DNA of 10,256 bases, from the NCBI GenBank assembly GCA_003105225.1, contig PQAK01000181.1, forward strand, positions 1 through 10,256. The letters are read 5' to 3'. A model generated the notes under the pieces. The model searched no databases. It was not told the DNA's origin and worked only from the letters and a program-made list of their open reading frames with translations. The position numbers and the translations under genes are program-made. This stretch comes from Deltaproteobacteria bacterium. GTDB lineage: Bacteria > Desulfobacterota > Deferrimicrobia > Deferrimicrobiales > Deferrimicrobiaceae. Positions 7,238 through 10,256 of the stretch are shown here, piece after piece (positions within the stretch are counted from its first letter, which is position 1; the number at the start of each line of letters is the position of its first letter).

Positions 7238-7713
7238 TATTTGAGCAGGCTCTCGATGTCTTCCTCGGTCAGTTCCTCGATCCCCCCGTCCTCGTCCGCG
7301 AGCGCCTTTTCATCGACGTCCCGGAGGATTCTCTCCAGCTGCGTGGAGGCGCGGCGCACGCGCAGCCGGACCAGCCCCACCGACGAGCGGCGGTCGAAGA
7401 TCACCACGAGGATGAGCCGGTCCGCCACGACGGAGATGTGCATGTTGTCCCGTTCCCCCTCGTGGAAGAGGATCGAGAACTCCTTTTCGCCGATGAGGGA
7501 GGCCAATCCCCCGGTGGCCGCGATGTTTCCGGCGGCCAGGGAGGCCAGGGAAGTGGTGTCGAAATCCGCGGTTTCCCCCGCGGAGGCCAGCAGGGAGCCG
7601 TTCTTGTCGACCAGGAAGACGATCTTCGCGTAGGAATCCGCGAGAAGCTTCTTCAGGGCGATCTGGAAGCCTTGGAATTCCTTGTCGTAAAGGATGAAGT
7701 GTCCCTGTGCCAT
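7237..7713 (-). CDS. mglB: MglB, roadblock/LC7-domain GTPase-activating protein of MglA
   Basis: This roadblock/LC7 protein has 158 residues, close to the 159 of M. xanthus MglB. It forms a dimer that stimulates GTP hydrolysis by MglA and marks the lagging pole. Family text seen is KIVFLVDKNGSLLASAG (30-46), DTTSLASLAAGNIAATGGLASLIGE (52-76, compared by parts) and LILVVIFDRRSSVGLVRLR. The acidic C-terminal end (LTEEDIESLLK) resembles the MglB tail helix that also contacts MglA and aids nucleotide exchange. The ATG at 7713 has no Shine-Dalgarno, but a TATCTT box lies 7 nt upstream (see the promoter entry). The order mglB-mglA is the usual one, with a one-base TAATG overlap. The dctM gene ends 40 nt upstream. 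Confidence 0.96.
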
Positions 7714-7720
7714 AGCCGAG

Positions 7721-7749
7721 AAGATACCACAGGGGATTCCAAAGCAAAA
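7721..7749 (-). promoter_or_regulatory. Possible leaderless promoter of mglBA
   Basis: The 40-nt gap between dctM and mglB is clearly richer in A+T than the rest of the window. On the minus strand it holds TATCTT (plus 7721-7726), which fits the TANNNT -10 pattern. It lies exactly 7 nt before the mglB ATG, so transcription could begin at the A of the start codon. No Shine-Dalgarno is present, as expected for a leaderless mRNA. The -35 side is weak: TTGCTT (plus 7742-7747) lies 15 nt further up. Called by eye only. Confidence 0.28.
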
Positions 7750-7753
7750 GAGA

Positions 7754-9043
7754 CTACCGCATGAAGCGCGTCAGTCCCAGCGACAGGTCCGGCCAGAACG
7801 AGATGATCAGCAGCGCGACCGTCTGGGCCGCCACCATCGGCACCACGGCGCGGGAGATCTCCTTCATCGGGATCTTCGCGATGCCGCAGGCGACGAACAG
7901 GTTGACCCCCACGGGCGGCGTGATCTGGCCGATGGCCATGTTCACGGTCATGACGACGCCGAAGTGGACCAGGTCGATCCCGAGCGCGTTGACCACCGGC
8001 AGCAGGATCGGCAGGAAGACGTAGAAGATCGAGATGGCGTCCATGAAGCAGCCGGCGACGATCAGGATGGCGTTGATCAGCAGCAGCCCGACCACCTTGC
8101 CCGAGGCCAGCCCCATGAGGCCGCTCGCCGCGGCGGCCGCCACGCCCGAGGTGTTGAGCACCCAGGCGAACAGCGACGCCGTGCACACCAGGAGCATCAC
8201 CACGCCGGTGGTGACGGCCGAGTCGGAGAGGATCTCCGGCAGGTCCGCAAGCTTCAGATCGCGGTGGATGAAGAACCCGACCACCGCCCCGTAGATCACG
8301 GCAACCGTCGCCGCCTCCGTCGCCGTGAAGATCCCCCCGTAGATCCCTCCCAGGATGATCAGCGGCGCCAGGAGGCCCCAGAACGCGTCCTTGAAGGCCG
8401 CTCCGATCTCGGGGAGGGTGCCGCGCTTCTCCGGCCGGATGTTCGGGTCCTTTCCGCACTTGAGGTACGAGACGACAAAAAGGGAGAGCCCCACCACGAC
8501 CCCGGGAAGAATCCCGGCGATGAACAGTTTCGATATGGAGGCGTTGGCCACCACCCCGTAGATGAGCAGCGCGATGGAGGGGGGGATGATGATCCCGATG
8601 CCGCCGCCGGCCGCCATCAGCGCCGCGGCGAACCGCCTGTCGTACCCCGCCTGGACCATCCCGGGGATGAGGACGGCGCCCAGGGCCGCGGTGTCGGCGG
8701 GGCCGGAGCCGGAGATCCCGGCAAAGAAGATGGAGACGACCACCCCCACCATCGCGAGGCCCGCCGGGAACTGGCCCACGACGACCTTGGCCAGGCGGAT
8801 CAGCCGCTCCGAAATCGCGGTCTTCGCGAACAGGTTCCCGGCCAGGATGAAGAAGGGAACCGCCAGCAGCGTCCACGAATCCGTAGCGGAAAACAGTTGC
8901 TGCGGGAGGAGCTGGAGGGGCGCAAGGTCGAACGCCACAATGCTTGCGACGGCGGAGATCCCCAGGGCCGCCGCGATGGGGAAGTTCAGGAACAGGAGCA
9001 TGCCGAAGCTGCCGAAGAGCAGGATCGCGATCCGCAGGTCCAT
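7754..9043 (-). CDS. dctM: TRAP transporter large permease subunit DctM
   Basis: This is the large membrane subunit of a tripartite ATP-independent periplasmic (TRAP) importer and forms the sodium-driven transport pathway for an organic acid. The 429 residues equal the family's usual length, with about twelve hydrophobic segments. Motifs seen are AVPFFILAGNLF (61-72), AGISGSGPADTAALGAVLIP (108-127), GIIIPPSIALLIYG (150-163), FTATEAATVAVIYG (239-252) and GQITPPVGVNLFV (372-384). These are standard for DctM. The start is ATG 9043, which shares a base with the dctQ stop (TGATG). A GGAG lies 5 nt upstream, inside dctQ. The presence of dctP and dctQ in the usual order confirms the system. Confidence 0.97.
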   Translation of the reverse strand: MDLRIAILLFGSFGMLLFLNFPIAAALGISAVASIVAFDLAPLQLLPQQLFSATDSWTLLAVPFFILAGNLFAKTAISERLIRLAKVVVGQFPAGLAMVGVVVSIFFAGISGSGPADTAALGAVLIPGMVQAGYDRRFAAALMAAGGGIGIIIPPSIALLIYGVVANASISKLFIAGILPGVVVGLSLFVVSYLKCGKDPNIRPEKRGTLPEIGAAFKDAFWGLLAPLIILGGIYGGIFTATEAATVAVIYGAVVGFFIHRDLKLADLPEILSDSAVTTGVVMLLVCTASLFAWVLNTSGVAAAAASGLMGLASGKVVGLLLINAILIVAGCFMDAISIFYVFLPILLPVVNALGIDLVHFGVVMTVNMAIGQITPPVGVNLFVACGIAKIPMKEISRAVVPMVAAQTVALLIISFWPDLSLGLTRFMR

Positions 9044-9537
9044 CAGGGCTCCAGCTCCGGCCGGAACGCGGGGGCCGGGAGGCCGCGACGGCCCCTATGC
9101 CACGCCTCCACGCTCCGCAGAACGAACAGCACGGAGCCGACGGGCACCGCGAGCCCGACCAGCCAGCTCGGGTAGCCCAGGGACGCCATCATCTTGTTCT
9201 CCATCTGCAGAAGGACGACGCGCACCCCGTACCACGCGGTGACCGCGAAAAATCCCGATGTCACCAGGAGAACGGCGATGTCCACTCCCCTCCGGAAACG
9301 CGCCGGCATCTCGTCATAGAGCGCGGAAAGGCCCAGGTGGGCATGCCGCTTCACCGCGGCGGACGAGCCCAGGAACGTCACCCATACGAAAAGGTTGGGC
9401 ACGAGCTGGTCGATGTAGGACAAGGGGAGGTCGAACAGGTACCGCGTGACCACCGTGACGAAGGTGATCAGCACCATGACGGAAAGGAGGAGGCACAACA
9501 GCGCCTCCTCCAGGTTGTTCCAGGCACGCCGGAGCAT
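9043..9537 (-). CDS. dctQ: TRAP transporter small permease subunit DctQ
   Basis: This is the small membrane subunit of the TRAP importer, which scaffolds DctM and docks DctP. The 164-residue protein has four hydrophobic segments by eye, at about 11-30, 45-62, 86-106 and 124-142. Family text seen is VTRYLFDLPLSYIDQL (30-45), LFVWVTFLGSSAAVKRHAHLG (49-69, read in parts) and the last-helix motif GYPSWLVGLAVPVG (121-134). The C-terminal tail after residue 146 is proline- and arginine-rich and probably cytoplasmic. The ATG at 9537 has no clear Shine-Dalgarno. A GC-rich hairpin lies just upstream between dctP and dctQ. The dctM gene begins at its last base. Confidence 0.94.
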   Translation of the reverse strand: MLRRAWNNLEEALLCLLLSVMVLITFVTVVTRYLFDLPLSYIDQLVPNLFVWVTFLGSSAAVKRHAHLGLSALYDEMPARFRRGVDIAVLLVTSGFFAVTAWYGVRVVLLQMENKMMASLGYPSWLVGLAVPVGSVLFVLRSVEAWHRGRRGLPAPAFRPELEP

Positions 9538-9549
9538 GAAGGAGTCCCC

Positions 9550-9564
9550 GCGGCGCGGCGCCGC
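9550..9564 (-). promoter_or_regulatory. Stem-loop between dctP and dctQ
   Basis: A perfect 6-bp GC-only inverted repeat (gcggcg / cgccgc) with a 3-nt loop lies in the 29-nt gap between the dctP stop and the dctQ start. There is no T run, so it is not a full terminator. TRAP operons often carry a stem-loop here that stabilises the dctP mRNA or lowers expression of the membrane genes, since DctP is needed in excess. That role is an inference from other TRAP systems. Confidence 0.45.
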
Positions 9565-9566
9565 CC

Positions 9567-10256
9567 CTATTTCTTTTTCGGAGCGGGCTTTTTCGGTGCA
9601 GGCTTCTTCGCGGGGCCCGTCAGCGCCTTCTCGGCTTTCTCCACCTCGGCCAGCATCGTCTTCAGGTTGTCCGCCCCGATGGACGGCTCCATCGTCTTGT
9701 AGACGGGCTTGACCCTCTCCTTGAACGCGGAGAACTGGGCGGGAGTCAGGGAATTGACCTGCATCCCCAGGGCTTTGAGCTTCTCCGGGAGGGCCCTCTC
9801 CTCCTCCGCGGAGACGGCGCGCTCATAGGCCACGGCTTCCTTCGCGGCGTCGCGCATCGCCTTCTGATCGTCGGGGGACAGGCTGTCGAAGAGCTTCTTG
9901 TTGACGCACAGGATCAGCGGGTCGAACGAGTAATGCCAGAGCGTCAGGTACTTCTGGACCTCGTACAGCTTGCTCGAGTAGATGATGGCAGTGGGGTTCT
10001 CCTGCCCGTCGATCACCCCCTGCTGCAGGGAGGTGAAGACCTCCCCGAAGTTCATGGTGACGGCGTTCGCTCCCAGCAGGCGGAACGTCTCGAGATAGAG
10101 CTTGCTGCCGGCCACGCGGAACTTGATCCCCTTCATGTCGTCGGGCTGGGTGATGGGGTGCTTGGAGTTCGTGAGTTCGCGGAATCCGTTGACGCCTATC
10201 CCCAAGCCGACGATCCCCTTCTCCTCCAGCCACTTCACGGCCAGCTCGCCCATTTT
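9567..10256 (-). CDS. dctP: TRAP transporter periplasmic solute-binding protein DctP, 5' partial
   Basis: This is the periplasmic solute receptor of the TRAP system, cut by the right edge; 229 C-terminal residues are visible. The ATG at 10253 is internal, because the family's N-terminal half and signal peptide lie beyond the window. Seen are NGFRELTNSKHPI, the PDDMKGIKFRV segment holding the arginine that binds the ligand carboxylate, and LQQGVIDGQENP with the conserved asparagine. YSSKLYEVQKYLTL also matches C4-dicarboxylate DctP text. The ligand is probably a mono- or dicarboxylate, but its identity is open. The last 14 residues form a lysine-proline-alanine tail (AKKPAPKKPAPKKK), which is odd for a periplasmic protein. 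dctQ follows after 29 nt. Confidence 0.95.
   Translation of the reverse strand, partial: KMGELAVKWLEEKGIVGLGIGVNGFRELTNSKHPITQPDDMKGIKFRVAGSKLYLETFRLLGANAVTMNFGEVFTSLQQGVIDGQENPTAIIYSSKLYEVQKYLTLWHYSFDPLILCVNKKLFDSLSPDDQKAMRDAAKEAVAYERAVSAEEERALPEKLKALGMQVNSLTPAQFSAFKERVKPVYKTMEPSIGADNLKTMLAEVEKAEKALTGPAKKPAPKKPAPKKK

Noticed and set aside
7694..9175. 493-codon open frame on the plus strand
   Set aside because: It is antisense to dctM and parts of its neighbours. The product is a low-complexity string of R, D, H and Q without a known fold.

Overview
The window is GC-rich (about two thirds G+C by eye), almost fully coding, and has no gap above about 50 bases between neighbouring genes. It holds two tightly packed gene sets that converge near position 4680. 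The MglA/MglB pair is very close, as I recall the sequences, to the Myxococcus xanthus polarity proteins. Together with the high GC and the mix of Liv-type and TRAP transporters, this suggests a bacterium of the former Deltaproteobacteria (Desulfobacterota/Myxococcota range). The exact lineage cannot be read from the window.

Plus strand, 1-4674: a complete-looking branched-chain amino acid type (LIV/HAAT family) ABC importer. It starts with a periplasmic binding protein cut by the left edge, then permeases LivH and LivM, then ATPases LivG and LivF. Gaps are 16 to 23 nt, and LivM/LivG overlap by ATGA. A 59-residue ribbon-helix-helix-like protein (4495-4674) sits 15 nt after livF and looks like the last gene of the operon. 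LivG has an unusual ABC signature (LSQGC) and LivF an unusual Q-loop region.

Minus strand, 10256 down to 4682: a tripartite TRAP transporter (dctP cut by the right edge, dctQ, dctM), then mglB-mglA, then two U32-family proteins. All seven genes point the same way, with gaps of 42 nt or less and one-base overlaps at dctQ/dctM and mglB/mglA, so they may form one operon. The first U32 protein has the cysteine spacing I recall for the Fe-S cluster of UbiV, a partner in oxygen-independent ubiquinone hydroxylation. The second is UbiU-like in length and partnership, but its cysteines are arranged more as in TrhP/RlhA.

Functionally the window pairs two uptake systems, one for amino acids or similar and one for dicarboxylate-type organic acids. 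The TRAP set is followed by a cell-polarity GTPase switch and a pair of putative Fe-S proteins. The most notable points are this TRAP-MglBA-U32 arrangement, a possible leaderless promoter directly in front of mglB, and the variant motifs in the ABC ATPases. No RNA gene, CRISPR array, insertion sequence or prophage gene was seen.
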